Shown here piece by piece: positions 53,999 through 61,822 of a stretch of 64,000 nt of DNA. The position numbers and the translations under genes were made by a program. This DNA is from Leptolyngbya sp. PCC 6406 (lineage in GTDB: Bacteria; Cyanobacteriota; Cyanobacteriia; Phormidesmidales; Phormidesmidaceae): contig NZ_KI913949.1 in assembly GCF_000332095.2 (NCBI RefSeq), positions 547,912 to 611,911 on the forward strand, given 5' to 3'. The notes under the pieces were generated by a model. The model was not told the origin of the DNA. It saw nothing but the letters and a program-made list of their open reading frames with translations, and did not search any database. How positions within the stretch are numbered: position 1 is the stretch's first letter; every line of letters starts with the position of its first letter.

Positions 53999-54429
53999 CT
54001 GAGGAGTAGGACTGCTGCAAGGACGCAAACTCCTAGGATGATAATGACGACAATGGTCAGGCGATTTAACCACTGCACCCTTGACAAGGGAGGAGAGGTT
54101 CCAGCGAGGGCTGCCATTGTCAGACGATATTGGCCCATGGCGATCAACAGCAGGAGAACCCCCGTGGCAATAAAGGCCAAGCTCAGTTCCCGCTCAACCG
54201 TAGGAAATAGATGCCAGGACAAGCTGGGTGCGCTAGCCCTAAAGGGCTGGTTTAGCCCCTGCGGGGCCGCTACGTTAAGGACCGTCGCACCCAATAGAGG
54301 TTCCAAGGCAAGACCAAACAGCATCAGCGCCAAACAGTTCTGCATCCAAGCTAGAAGGGTGCGCTCTGCGGCCCTCTGATTCCGCGCTTTCGCCAATTCT
54401 GTTTGAGTCGATATTGCCACGGACCGCAT
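53971..54429 (-). CDS. DUF202 family membrane protein (long form)
   Basis: About 152 residues from ATG 54429, which has CTGGAGAAAG five bases upstream. The DUF202 signature 'TELAKARNQRAAERTLLAWMQNCLALMLFG' is at residue 9-38, followed by two more hydrophobic helices ('LSLAFIATGVLLLLIAMG', 'LTIVVIIILGVCVLAAVLLL'). The C-terminal end and stop codon are supplied by a repeat D copy, so the original end was probably altered. The frame is open far upstream to 54774, but that part is the complement of the neighbouring DUF202 gene. Function unknown; YidH-like. Confidence 0.8.
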   Translation of the reverse strand: MRSVAISTQTELAKARNQRAAERTLLAWMQNCLALMLFGLALEPLLGATVLNVAAPQGLNQPFRASAPSLSWHLFPTVERELSLAFIATGVLLLLIAMGQYRLTMAALAGTSPPLSRVQWLNRLTIVVIIILGVCVLAAVLLLSAMALWAGL

Positions 54430-54481
54430 GGGCTTTCTCCAGGGCATACCCTGGGTGTAGGTTTCAACAGTTGCACAGCCC

Positions 54482-54886
54482 ATGATATCTCCCCAGTCTG
54501 ATCCCCCCACCCCCGCCGTTGAACTGGCCAAGGAACGCAATCGAGCAGCGGAAGAACGGACGTTGATGGCCTGGATCCGCACCTGTTTGGCCTTGATTAG
54601 TTTTGGCTTTGGCATCGAGCGGATTTTGACGGTGTTGCACCAGAGTGCTGGTGATCCCCCCATGCCGCTACGCCTCTCTCGCATCCTGGGGCTATCCTTT
54701 GTCGTCTTGGGGACTGGGGCCATGGTGGCGGCGACAGTGGATTGCCAGCGGCAACTGCATCGCATTCGCCACAATGATTTGAGCTACAATCCCCGACGAT
54801 CTCCCTCCCTTGTTGTGGCTTGGGTTCTGGTGGTCTTGGGGATAGTGGCCTTTGTGGGCATTGTCCTGAGTCCTCTGGGTCGCTAA
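54482..54886 (+). CDS. DUF202 family membrane protein
   Basis: 134 residues with signature 'ELAKERNRAAEERTLMAWIRTCLALISFGFGIE' followed by two hydrophobic helices ('ILGLSFVVLGTGAMVAA', 'LVVAWVLVVLGIVAFVGIV'). It is divergently arranged with the other DUF202 gene; their starts are only 52 bases apart, so their promoters must overlap. The pair may have arisen by inverted duplication or may form a heteromeric membrane complex. Confidence 0.85.
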   Translation: MISPQSDPPTPAVELAKERNRAAEERTLMAWIRTCLALISFGFGIERILTVLHQSAGDPPMPLRLSRILGLSFVVLGTGAMVAATVDCQRQLHRIRHNDLSYNPRRSPSLVVAWVLVVLGIVAFVGIVLSPLGR

Positions 54887-54947
54887 GGCGCTGTAAACTG
54901 GTGCCACAATCCACATTCGCATGGGACGCTGAGGTGTCAACGGGGTT

Positions 54948-55199
54948 ATGGGCGATCGCATTTTGAGGGGACTAAACTGGCTCCTCGTGGCCAACTTATT
55001 TTTTGTCTTGCTGAGCTTTGCTTGGTTTGCCGCCTCCGTTGTGGGGCGCAGCTTCCACGTCGATTTGGGGCTAGACCTCTGGTACAGTCTTTGGACTCCG
55101 CTGTTTCAGCCCTCCATTGGACTGTTGATGGCAGGTGCGATCGCGGTCGGCGTCCTACGCTGGCTCTCCAACAAACTCGCCACCCTGCGCCAAGACTAG
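54948..55199 (+). CDS. Small membrane protein, uncharacterised
   Basis: 83 residues with two hydrophobic helices ('WLLVANLFFVLLSFAWFAAS', 'PSIGLLMAGAIAVGVLRWL') and a short polar loop. The hydrophobic pattern and the clean start ATG at 54948 after the DUF202 gene (61-base gap) suggest a real gene in the same transcript. No named family is recognised. Confidence 0.6.
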   Translation: MGDRILRGLNWLLVANLFFVLLSFAWFAASVVGRSFHVDLGLDLWYSLWTPLFQPSIGLLMAGAIAVGVLRWLSNKLATLRQD

Positions 55200-55614
55200 G
55201 GCAGGGCGGGTTTTGAGCCTCCCAGCCCGGATTACCCGACAAATACGAGCCAAACCCGCCCCTACGGCGACATCCTGCATTGGGCGTGGAAACCCTGCCC
55301 ACACCCCATCACGGGTCACCCGCCACAAGGGCAACCATCCTATGCCCTCCGGGCAGGCTCCGCCCTAGCGTGAGCCATGCCCGAAGGGCTATACGGCTCC
55401 GTTGCTCCTGCGGAGCTGCTACGCGAACAGGACAGGCAAGGGATTGCCCCTACGGTTCGGTAACACCCCATCACCCCAACACCCCAATACCGATCACCCG
55501 GCGACTGGGCAGGGCGGGTTTTGAGTCTCCCATCCTGCATTACCCGGTATATCCGAGCCAAACCCGCCCCTACGGTGACCTCACCCCCCAACACCCCATC
55601 ACCCCATCACCCCC
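55200..55614. repeat. 415-bp repeat region: two repeat C copies and ACCCC minisatellites
   Basis: Repeat C copies occupy 55204-55261 and 55512-55569, both in the same orientation with GGGCGGGTTT / AAACCCGCCC ends. Between them are CCTACGG-type motifs shared with other gaps (for example CAAGGGATTGCCCCTACGG, also near 41375 in complement) and ACCCC tracts. Nothing here looks coding; short frames merely read the repeats. Confidence 0.75.
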
Positions 55615-57003
55615 CTACACCAACCTCACCGTCCGGGAATACCACCGCATCAACACCCGCGCCAACCGTGCTGGATGGTGACGCACCGCTCCCGTTTCTT
55701 CTTCTTCAATCACGTTAGCCAGGACAATGCGTCGGCCCGAGGCGATCACCGCCTCACGGTCTAGGGTCACAGGTTCGCTGCCCACCTGGGCATAGCGATG
55801 CTGAGCCAGGGGCGATGGGGGCCGACGTTGTACCAGCACCGCATCAAAAAGGGGGCGATCATAGGCTGCATCAATGGCGCGGATATGGTCAGATACGGTA
55901 AAACCCTGGGTTTCCCCCGGCTCTGTCATGACATTGCAGACGTAGATGCTGGGGACTCGCCGTTGCGCGATCGCGACGGCAATTTCCGGCACCAGCAGGT
56001 TGGGAATAATACTGGTGTAGAGGCTACCCGGCCCCATGACAATGTAGTCCGCCTCGTGAATCGCCTGGATGGCTCGGGGCAGGGCGGGGGGATCCGCCGG
56101 AACACAGCCAATAGCTACAATTCGCCCTTTGGCCTCCGTAATTTTCGACTCCCCCTCAATGCGACGCCCATCACTGAGTTGCGCCCAGAGTCGAACATCG
56201 CTGAGGGTAGAGGGCAGAACCTGTCCCCGCACCGCTAGGACTTTAGAACTGGCCGCGATCGCCTGCTCCACATCCCCCGTCACCTCATTCATGGCCGTTA
56301 AGAACAGGTTGCCAAAGCTATGGCCCACAAGCCCTGCCCCCGCTCGGAAGCGGTACTGAAATAGCTCCGTCATTAGATGCTCCTCATCCGCCAGCGCCGC
56401 CAAGCAATTGCGAATATCCCCCGGCGGCAACATGCCAATTTCCCGTCGGATGCGTCCAGAGGAGCCGCCATCATCGGCCACCGTCACAATGGCAGTGATA
56501 TTAGAGCTGAAATGCTTCAGCCCCCGCAACAGCGTTGAGAGCCCCGTGCCGCCCCCCAGCACCACAATCTTTGGCCCCCGTAGTAGCCGCCGCTGAGTAA
56601 TCAGCACATCCACCAGTTCCGCGTCGCCCCCCGGCATCAGCACCTCGGTGATCGCCCCTAGGGTGCGGGTCTGGCCCCAAAAAATCAGCCATAGCCCCCC
56701 CAAAATTACCAAGGGACCGCTGATGTAGTTGGGAACTAGGTTAGTGAGGAACCTCAGCGTCGCCCCCAAAAACTGCACAGTGTAAAATACCGGGGTCAGC
56801 TTGAGGGCAATCATTAAACCAAACCCAATCAGCAGCACTCCCCCCACACTCAAGAAAATCCAGCGCTTCACCAATAGCCCAGGGGCTAGCCATTTGACGA
56901 GCTGGTGGACCCGGTGGGGGGGAGTAGGCGTCAACAGTAAGGTTTCGTGGCGGACCCGCCGCGCAAAGTGAGAGGTCCATTTCAGCAAAAACTTGAAAAC
57001 CAT
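55615..57003 (-). CDS. YvcK/CofD-like protein (gluconeogenesis factor family)
   Basis: 462 residues. Two N-terminal hydrophobic helices ('[20 protein letters not shown]' and '[17 protein letters not shown]', up to about residue 120) precede a CofD-like domain: '[21 protein letters not shown]', '[29 protein letters not shown]', 'GHSFGNLFL' and '[19 protein letters not shown]'. In Bacillus, YvcK binds UDP-sugars and is needed for growth on gluconeogenic carbon and for cell shape. The membrane-anchored form is typical of cyanobacteria. Start is ATG 57003; the stop abuts repeat sequence. Confidence 0.88.
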   Translation of the reverse strand: MVFKFLLKWTSHFARRVRHETLLLTPTPPHRVHQLVKWLAPGLLVKRWIFLSVGGVLLIGFGLMIALKLTPVFYTVQFLGATLRFLTNLVPNYISGPLVILGGLWLIFWGQTRTLGAITEVLMPGGDAELVDVLITQRRLLRGPKIVVLGGGTGLSTLLRGLKHFSSNITAIVTVADDGGSSGRIRREIGMLPPGDIRNCLAALADEEHLMTELFQYRFRAGAGLVGHSFGNLFLTAMNEVTGDVEQAIAASSKVLAVRGQVLPSTLSDVRLWAQLSDGRRIEGESKITEAKGRIVAIGCVPADPPALPRAIQAIHEADYIVMGPGSLYTSIIPNLLVPEIAVAIAQRRVPSIYVCNVMTEPGETQGFTVSDHIRAIDAAYDRPLFDAVLVQRRPPSPLAQHRYAQVGSEPVTLDREAVIASGRRIVLANVIEEEETGAVRHHPARLARVLMRWYSRTVRLV

Positions 57004-57328
57004 GAGACTAGTCGTAACGATCCTGGGCAGAAAACCTGGGCAGAAAACGATCCTGGGCAGAAGAAAATGAAGAGCTCTGTTGGGAAGGATACGAGGTTAG
57101 AGCGGGATCACGCCACCGTTGAAGACCTTCAGAAAAAGTGCGATGGTCAGAGACCGCCCCAAATGGGCCGGTCTCTGACCATGGCCCATTTGGGCTATTG
57201 CACCCCTAACAGCGCTAGTCCGTCCCATTTCCGTCCAAGATGGCCTTAAAAAATCATTGAGTCATTGGGTCATTCCTTGTCCCAGTTTCAACCGATTCAT
57301 CCAGCGCACCTATCAGCAAACTTCTCCC
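57004..57328. other. Divergent gap with short tandem repeats and a composite repeat D
   Basis: 325 bases. CGATCCTGGGCAGAAAA and shortened versions are repeated three times at about 57018-57065, right before the YvcK-like start. At 57139-57202 two repeat D halves lie head to head, giving inverted arms GGTCAGAGACC and GGTCTCTGACC about 14 bases apart, a strong potential hairpin upstream of the Mla-type ATPase gene. Confidence 0.7.
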
Positions 57329-58147
57329 ATGGCAGATGATTCCTCCCTTCCTTCCTTAGACTGTGGTGACGGTACCCCGCTCCTAGAACTGCGCGGGATC
57401 AGCAAAAATTTCGGCTCCACCCGTGTTCTAGATGGTCTTAATCTGACGATGAACCGGGGAGAAGCCATCGCCATTATCGGCCCCTCTGGCACAGGGAAAT
57501 CCACCATCCTACGCATCGTAGCTGGACTGCTGGCCGCTGATCGGGGGGAAATCTGGGTGGATGGACACCGGCGACAGGGACTGATTGAAGATGCCCCCGA
57601 TCCCGTCGGCATTGGTATGGTCTTTCAGCAGGCGGCCCTGTTCGATTCCCTCACCGTAGAAGAAAACGTGGGCTTTCTCCTATACCAGCACTCCGACCTG
57701 TCTGGCCAGGAAATCCGCCACCTAGTTTCAGAAGTGCTAGATATGGTCGGGCTCCCCGGCATCGCCGATAGCTACCCCGCCCAACTTTCTGGGGGGATGC
57801 GCAAGCGAGTCAGCTTTGCCCGAGCTATCATCTCCAACCCCCAAAATCCCACCGACCGCCCTGCTCTGCTCCTCTACGATGAGCCCACAGCGGGACTAGA
57901 TCCCATCGCCTCCACCATCATTGAAGACCTGATTCGGAGTATTCAAAGAGGTCAGGGCTGTAGCTCCTACGTCATTGTCACCCACCAAGACAGCACCATT
58001 CGCCGCACTGCCGATCGGGTCATTTTTCTGCATCAGGGCGAAATCCAATGGGATGGCAGCGTAGAAACCATCGACACCACCGATAATCCTTATATGCGTC
58101 AGTTCTTTAGTGGTCGGGTAGAAGGGCCAATTCAACTGGTCCATTGA
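57329..58147 (+). CDS. ABC transporter ATP-binding protein, MlaF/TGD3-like
   Basis: About 272 residues. Walker A 'AIIGPSGTGKSTILRIVAGL', Q-loop 'GIGMVFQQAALFDSLTVEENVGFLL', signature 'YPAQLSGGMRKRVSFARAII' and Walker B 'LLLYDEPTAGLDPIAS' are all intact. The 'FQQAALFDSLTVEENV' and 'GGMRKRV' forms are typical of lipid-transport ATPases that work with MCE proteins. ATG 57329 ('MADDSSLP') is preferred to the in-frame TTG upstream. The MCE gene follows after 132 bases. No MlaE-type permease gene is next to it. Confidence 0.87.
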   Translation: MADDSSLPSLDCGDGTPLLELRGISKNFGSTRVLDGLNLTMNRGEAIAIIGPSGTGKSTILRIVAGLLAADRGEIWVDGHRRQGLIEDAPDPVGIGMVFQQAALFDSLTVEENVGFLLYQHSDLSGQEIRHLVSEVLDMVGLPGIADSYPAQLSGGMRKRVSFARAIISNPQNPTDRPALLLYDEPTAGLDPIASTIIEDLIRSIQRGQGCSSYVIVTHQDSTIRRTADRVIFLHQGEIQWDGSVETIDTTDNPYMRQFFSGRVEGPIQLVH

Positions 58148-58279
58148 CGAGTCCATTAACAGAAGGACCATTGACAGAGATAGCAGGCTCGGCTAACACA
58201 GTTTAGCGGAGGCCAGTCTACAACCATTACGGTTTAGACTACCGGGGCAAGGCGGGCTGGTGATGGGGAGGATATCCAG

Positions 58280-59551
58280 ATGCGGGCACGGGCAATTCGG
58301 GAAGGATCGGTAGGGCTACTCATCCTCATTGGGGTGGGATTGTTTGGGGGCCTAGTGCTGTGGTTGCGGGGGATCAACCCCGGTAGCCGCAACTACGTCA
58401 TTCTGCTGCAATTTGACAACACCATGGGGATGCAAATTGGCACTATCGTGCGCTATCGGGGCGTCCCTGTCGGGCGGGTATTGGCAATTCAGCCCAGCAG
58501 TAATCAGGTGGAGATCCGCGCTGAAATCACTGATGCCACCCTCCGGATTCCTCGGGACGTGGTGATTGAGGCCAACCAATCGGGATTCATTGGCGAGACC
58601 ACCATCGACATTACCCCGCTCTCGACCCTAAGCGAGTCCCAGCAGGCCATCAATCCCGTTGCCGCCGATTGTGACAGCGCGGTCATCCTTTGCAATGGTG
58701 ATACCCTGCCAGGGGTAGTGGGGGTGAGCTACGAATCTTTGTTGAAATCAGCGGATAAGCTTGCAACGCTATTCGCTGATCCCGCCATCATTGAGAGTAT
58801 TAAGGCTACTCTGGCCAATGCGGTGATCCTGACGGAAAAGGTGAGCACCCTGACAGATGAACTCACGGAACTAACGCTGACCGCCCAGGCGGAGGTACAG
58901 CCCCTAGCCGCATCAGCGCGACAGGCTACGGATAATGCGGCAGAAGCAGCTCGGGAAATTCAGCTCACAGCGACAGATGTCCGCAGTTTGATTGGAGCCA
59001 ATCAGGCCAATGTGACCGGGACGCTGGTGAATATCAACCGCAGCAGCGATCGCCTGCTGAGCCTCCTGAACACGGTGGGTACTGCTGTGGATGACGGGGA
59101 GTTTATGGCCAATCTAGAGCTTCTGTCCGCCAACGCCGCAGAGGCATCTGCTAACCTGCGCGTGGCCTCTGCTGATGTTCGCGCCATCACCGGAACCCTC
59201 AATACCCCGACTAATCTTCTCTTGATCCAGCAGACCCTAGAGTCAGCTCGCGCCGTCTTCCAGGGAGCCCAAAAACTCCTCTCAGATGTGGATGAGCTGA
59301 CGGGAGATCCGGTCCTACGTAATAATCTTCGAAACCTGATCAACGGCCTCAGCAATTTGCTCTCTAGCACCCAAAATCTAGAGCAGCAGATGGAACTGGC
59401 GCAAGTTTTGACTCAACTTAATGCCCTCTCTACACCCCTAACGGTCACCATTCCTTCCAGATCCAGTTCTACCCCCGTCACCCTGAGTTATAGCAGCCTC
59501 CAATCCCAATTGGAGGCTCTAGCAGCAGAGGAGCCCTCTCCCTCCGATTAG
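58280..59551 (+). CDS. MCE (MlaD) family lipid-transport protein
   Basis: 423 residues: N-terminal membrane anchor ('GSVGLLILIGVGLFGGLVLWL', about 9-29), then one MCE domain (about 38-115, 'YVILLQFDNTMGMQIGTIVRYRGVPVGRVLAI', 'GFIGETTIDITPL'), then a long helical, Ala/Leu/Thr/Asn-rich region (about 160-385) that may form a channel, and a Ser-rich tail. This architecture matches cyanobacterial/plastid TGD2-like proteins moving lipids across the envelope. Start is ATG 58280. Probably transcribed with the ATPase. Confidence 0.88.
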   Translation: MRARAIREGSVGLLILIGVGLFGGLVLWLRGINPGSRNYVILLQFDNTMGMQIGTIVRYRGVPVGRVLAIQPSSNQVEIRAEITDATLRIPRDVVIEANQSGFIGETTIDITPLSTLSESQQAINPVAADCDSAVILCNGDTLPGVVGVSYESLLKSADKLATLFADPAIIESIKATLANAVILTEKVSTLTDELTELTLTAQAEVQPLAASARQATDNAAEAAREIQLTATDVRSLIGANQANVTGTLVNINRSSDRLLSLLNTVGTAVDDGEFMANLELLSANAAEASANLRVASADVRAITGTLNTPTNLLLIQQTLESARAVFQGAQKLLSDVDELTGDPVLRNNLRNLINGLSNLLSSTQNLEQQMELAQVLTQLNALSTPLTVTIPSRSSSTPVTLSYSSLQSQLEALAAEEPSPSD

Positions 59552-59639
59552 TTGGGCGCACGATTAGTTGGCTGTACAACTGTGCTCCTTCACAGGGATT
59601 TCGGTTCTGAAGCGGGGGTGTGGAAGCTGCATTCCGTGA

Positions 59640-60860
59640 TTACTCAGGGTCTAAACGGATGAGACGCCCATTGGCATCGTCGGTGAGGACGTAGAGCCAG
59701 CCGTCTGGTCCCTGCCGTACATCTCGCACCCGCTGGCCAATAGCGATAGAGGTTTCGGCAATGACAGCCCCAGTATCATCCACTTCAATGCGCCGGATAT
59801 CCTGAGAGACAAGACCGCCACTAAACAATTGTCCTTGCCATTGGGGATAGCGATCGCCGCGATAGACCACTAGACCTGAGGGGGCTTTGGAGGGGGTCCA
59901 AACCAATTTGGGATCCACCATGTTAGGACGCGATCGCTCCGAGGAAATTTCACCGCCGCTATATTCTCGACTGTGGGTTACCAGGGGCCAGCCGTAATTT
60001 TCCCCTACCTCCAGTAGATTTAACTCGTCTCCCCCTCGGGCTCCATGCTCTGTGGCCCAGACCTGTTGAGTGAGGGGATCTACGACTAGCCCCTGAATGT
60101 TGCGGTGGCCATAGGTCCATATCAGCTCATCGGTGTCAGGGGTACCAATAAAGGGATTGTCTCTAGGGACCGATCCATCGTCATTGATCCGCACCACTTT
60201 GCCCAAACGGCTGTCTAAGCGCTGAGCTTGGTTGCGACTGAGTTCCCCATCCAACTGGAGGGGGGGATTACCCCCATCCCCAATCGCCACCAGCAGCTTA
60301 TTGTCGGGCAACCAAGCCAGCCGTGCCCCAAAATGCTGGCCATCAGGTTTCAACTTCCCTACTTCAAAGACGACGGTCCAGTCCGTCAGGGCGTTGCCAT
60401 CAAAGCGTGCCCGCGCCACCCGTGTTTCATTGGCATCGCGACTGCCATGGGCATAGGTGAAGTAGACCCATTGGTTTTCTGCAAAGTTTGGATGCACTGC
60501 TACGTCCAGCAGCCCACCCTGTCCGAAGGCTAGAACTTCCGGGATACCAGGCACTGGGGTGGGGTCTAGATCTCCATCACGAATAATTCGCAGGCGTCCA
60601 GGCCGCTCAGTCACTAAGAGGCTGCCGTCCGGGAGCCAGTCCATGCCCCAGGGATGTTCAAGCGACTCCACCAAGGTGACGGGCCGCACCGATGTTACAA
60701 CAGGAGGCGTCGCATTTCCTTGGGAAACAGACTCACCACTGTCCCCAGAGTCGGGGGGACCGGGCTCTGGAGGATCGGAAGGAGAAAGGGTGCAGCCCAG
60801 GAATAATAGGGCTGCCAGCCCAGAGGTTAGGGGTAACTGATAACGAATTCTGGAAAACAT
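59640..60860 (-). CDS. PQQ-dependent sugar dehydrogenase-like lipoprotein (GSDH family)
   Basis: About 406 residues from ATG 60860. A lipoprotein signal is visible ('LPLTSGLAALLFLGCTLSPS', lipid-modified Cys at about residue 23), followed by a polar linker and a six-bladed beta-propeller: 'EHPWGMDWLPDGSLLVTERPGRLRIIRDG', 'GQGGLLDVAVHPNF', 'WTYGHRNIQGLVVDP' and 'ATEHGARGGDELNLLEVGENYGWP'. These are soluble aldose-sugar dehydrogenase motifs with PQQ/calcium ligands. Located in the periplasm or on the membrane. The frame extends to 61022 through a MITE-like repeat, so that extension is rejected. Confidence 0.88.
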   Translation of the reverse strand: MFSRIRYQLPLTSGLAALLFLGCTLSPSDPPEPGPPDSGDSGESVSQGNATPPVVTSVRPVTLVESLEHPWGMDWLPDGSLLVTERPGRLRIIRDGDLDPTPVPGIPEVLAFGQGGLLDVAVHPNFAENQWVYFTYAHGSRDANETRVARARFDGNALTDWTVVFEVGKLKPDGQHFGARLAWLPDNKLLVAIGDGGNPPLQLDGELSRNQAQRLDSRLGKVVRINDDGSVPRDNPFIGTPDTDELIWTYGHRNIQGLVVDPLTQQVWATEHGARGGDELNLLEVGENYGWPLVTHSREYSGGEISSERSRPNMVDPKLVWTPSKAPSGLVVYRGDRYPQWQGQLFSGGLVSQDIRRIEVDDTGAVIAETSIAIGQRVRDVRQGPDGWLYVLTDDANGRLIRLDPE

Positions 60861-60991
60861 TTTTCCCAATGATGGGCATTGCCCGCCCGAAAGCACCTGC
60901 AATCGCTGAGTTCCAACTGGGATTATCTTTTCTGGGAATTTTCTAGGCATCCCATAGGTTCTCAGTGGCTGAAGCAAATTGGCAACAGCTA

Positions 60992-61096
60992 TATAGCAAT
61001 CCTGCATGAGCTTTGAGGACACCTCTTGTTCCGTGGGTTACGCTTCGCTTCACCCACGCTACGAAGGTCTTCAGAAATCAAATAGGATTGCTATAT
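60992..61096. repeat. MITE-like repeat B, copy 3
   Basis: About 105 bp with inverted ends ATATAGCAATCCTGCATG and AGGATTGCTATAT. The core GTTCCGTGGGTTACGCTTCG / CACCCACGCTACGAAGG is shared with 49447-49550, and a more divergent, inverted version lies at 3762-3890. Short T/A flanks allow a TA-type target duplication, but this is not certain. Confidence 0.82.
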
Positions 61097-61117
61097 CTAG
61101 GTCGGATATATCTATAA

Positions 61118-61171
61118 CCAAGTCCAGCAGTAGAGTTTTCCCGGTAGGGAAAACTCTACTGCTGGACTTGG
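61118..61171. terminator. Perfect 25-bp stem hairpin after groES
   Basis: The arms CCAAGTCCAGCAGTAGAG...CCC (61118-61142) and its exact complement (61147-61171) enclose a four-base loop GGTA. It starts eight bases beyond the groES stop codon on the minus strand. An uninterrupted 25-bp stem is unusually long for a terminator, and there is no strong T run after it. Confidence 0.75.
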
Positions 61172-61178
61172 GCAAGGT

Positions 61179-61490
61179 TTAGATCAGAGTCGCCAGCACG
61201 TCCGATTCCCGCAGCAGCACATAGTCATCGGTACCCAGCTTGATGTCCGTGCCAGCATATTTGGAATACAGCACCTTGTCGCCTATTTTGACTTCAATGG
61301 TTTGTACAGATCCGTCATCGTTGCGCTTGCCTGGACCAACCTGCACTACTTCCCCTACCTGGGGCTTTTCTTTGGCGGTATCTGGGAGCAAGATGCCACC
61401 AGCAGTCTTTTCTTCGGCATCACTCACCTGTACGAGGATGCGATCGCCTAAGGGCTTTACGGTTGAAACGTTGAGAGATATTGCGGCCAT
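61179..61490 (-). CDS. groES: Co-chaperonin GroES
   Basis: 103 residues, the normal GroES length. Forms the heptameric lid of the GroEL folding chamber in the cytoplasm. Motifs: '[34 protein letters not shown]' including the mobile loop, and '[17 protein letters not shown]' and '[13 protein letters not shown]'. ATG 61490 is chosen over 61556. Normally groEL follows groES directly; here the next gene downstream is the sugar dehydrogenase, with a MITE-like repeat and a large hairpin between. A CIRCE-like site lies 115 bases upstream. Confidence 0.96.
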   Translation of the reverse strand: MAAISLNVSTVKPLGDRILVQVSDAEEKTAGGILLPDTAKEKPQVGEVVQVGPGKRNDDGSVQTIEVKIGDKVLYSKYAGTDIKLGTDDYVLLRESDVLATLI

Positions 61491-61604
61491 GGCTAGTCCT
61501 CCGTGGGGTGTGAATTGAGATCGGGTACATCGAGTCCGATTGAGGCCAATGTTCATCCCTCGGGATGAACTCGAATCCTTGCGGCCCTCGCTATCCTAGG
61601 GAAT

Positions 61605-61631
61605 TTAGCATTCTTCCTCTCTCGGTGTTAA
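61605..61631 (-). promoter_or_regulatory. CIRCE-like HrcA operator upstream of groES
   Basis: TTAGCATTC, nine bases, CGGTGTTAA. The CIRCE consensus is TTAGCACTC-N9-GAGTGCTAA. The left arm matches 8 of 9, the right arm 6 of 9, and the nine-base spacing is exact. Position 115-141 bases before the groES start fits HrcA repression of a heat-shock gene; the match is degenerate on the right arm. Confidence 0.6.
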
Positions 61632-61687
61632 TGTACAGAGCCCGGTGGAATTCGGACAATTCCTGGGGAGTGTGGTTTGCCGAACCG

Positions 61688-61822
61688 CTAGGGGCTGTGG
61701 ACAATCAAGGCCAGATTCCTGGTTAATAAGGGGCGGTGACAGCCCCTAGCTTGATTTAGTAGGGCGGGCGTGGTCATGCCTACCCCGCAAGGGTTTCCCC
61801 GTTAATTGTCCACACCCCCTAG
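61688..61822. repeat. 135-bp element with inverted ends
   Basis: CTAGGGGCTGTGGACAAT at 61688-61705 and its near-exact complement ATTGTCCACACCCCCTAG at 61805-61822 bound the element (17 of 18 positions pair). An inner copy ACAGCCCCTAGC sits at about 61740-61751. The interior is non-coding. It may be a MITE or the joined ends of a lost insertion sequence; no target duplication is obvious. Confidence 0.65.

Larger units (their letters stand above)
60861..61178. other. 318-bp gap between the sugar dehydrogenase and groES
   Basis: It contains CTGAAGCAAATTGGC...AGCTATATA (60969-60996, shared with 3967-3994), repeat B copy 3 (60992-61096) and a perfect hairpin (61118-61171). No gene is visible, in particular no groEL. 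Confidence 0.7.

Noticed and set aside
60861-61022. N-terminal extension of the sugar dehydrogenase
   Set aside because: It would translate repeat B and precede an obvious lipoprotein signal that starts at 60860.
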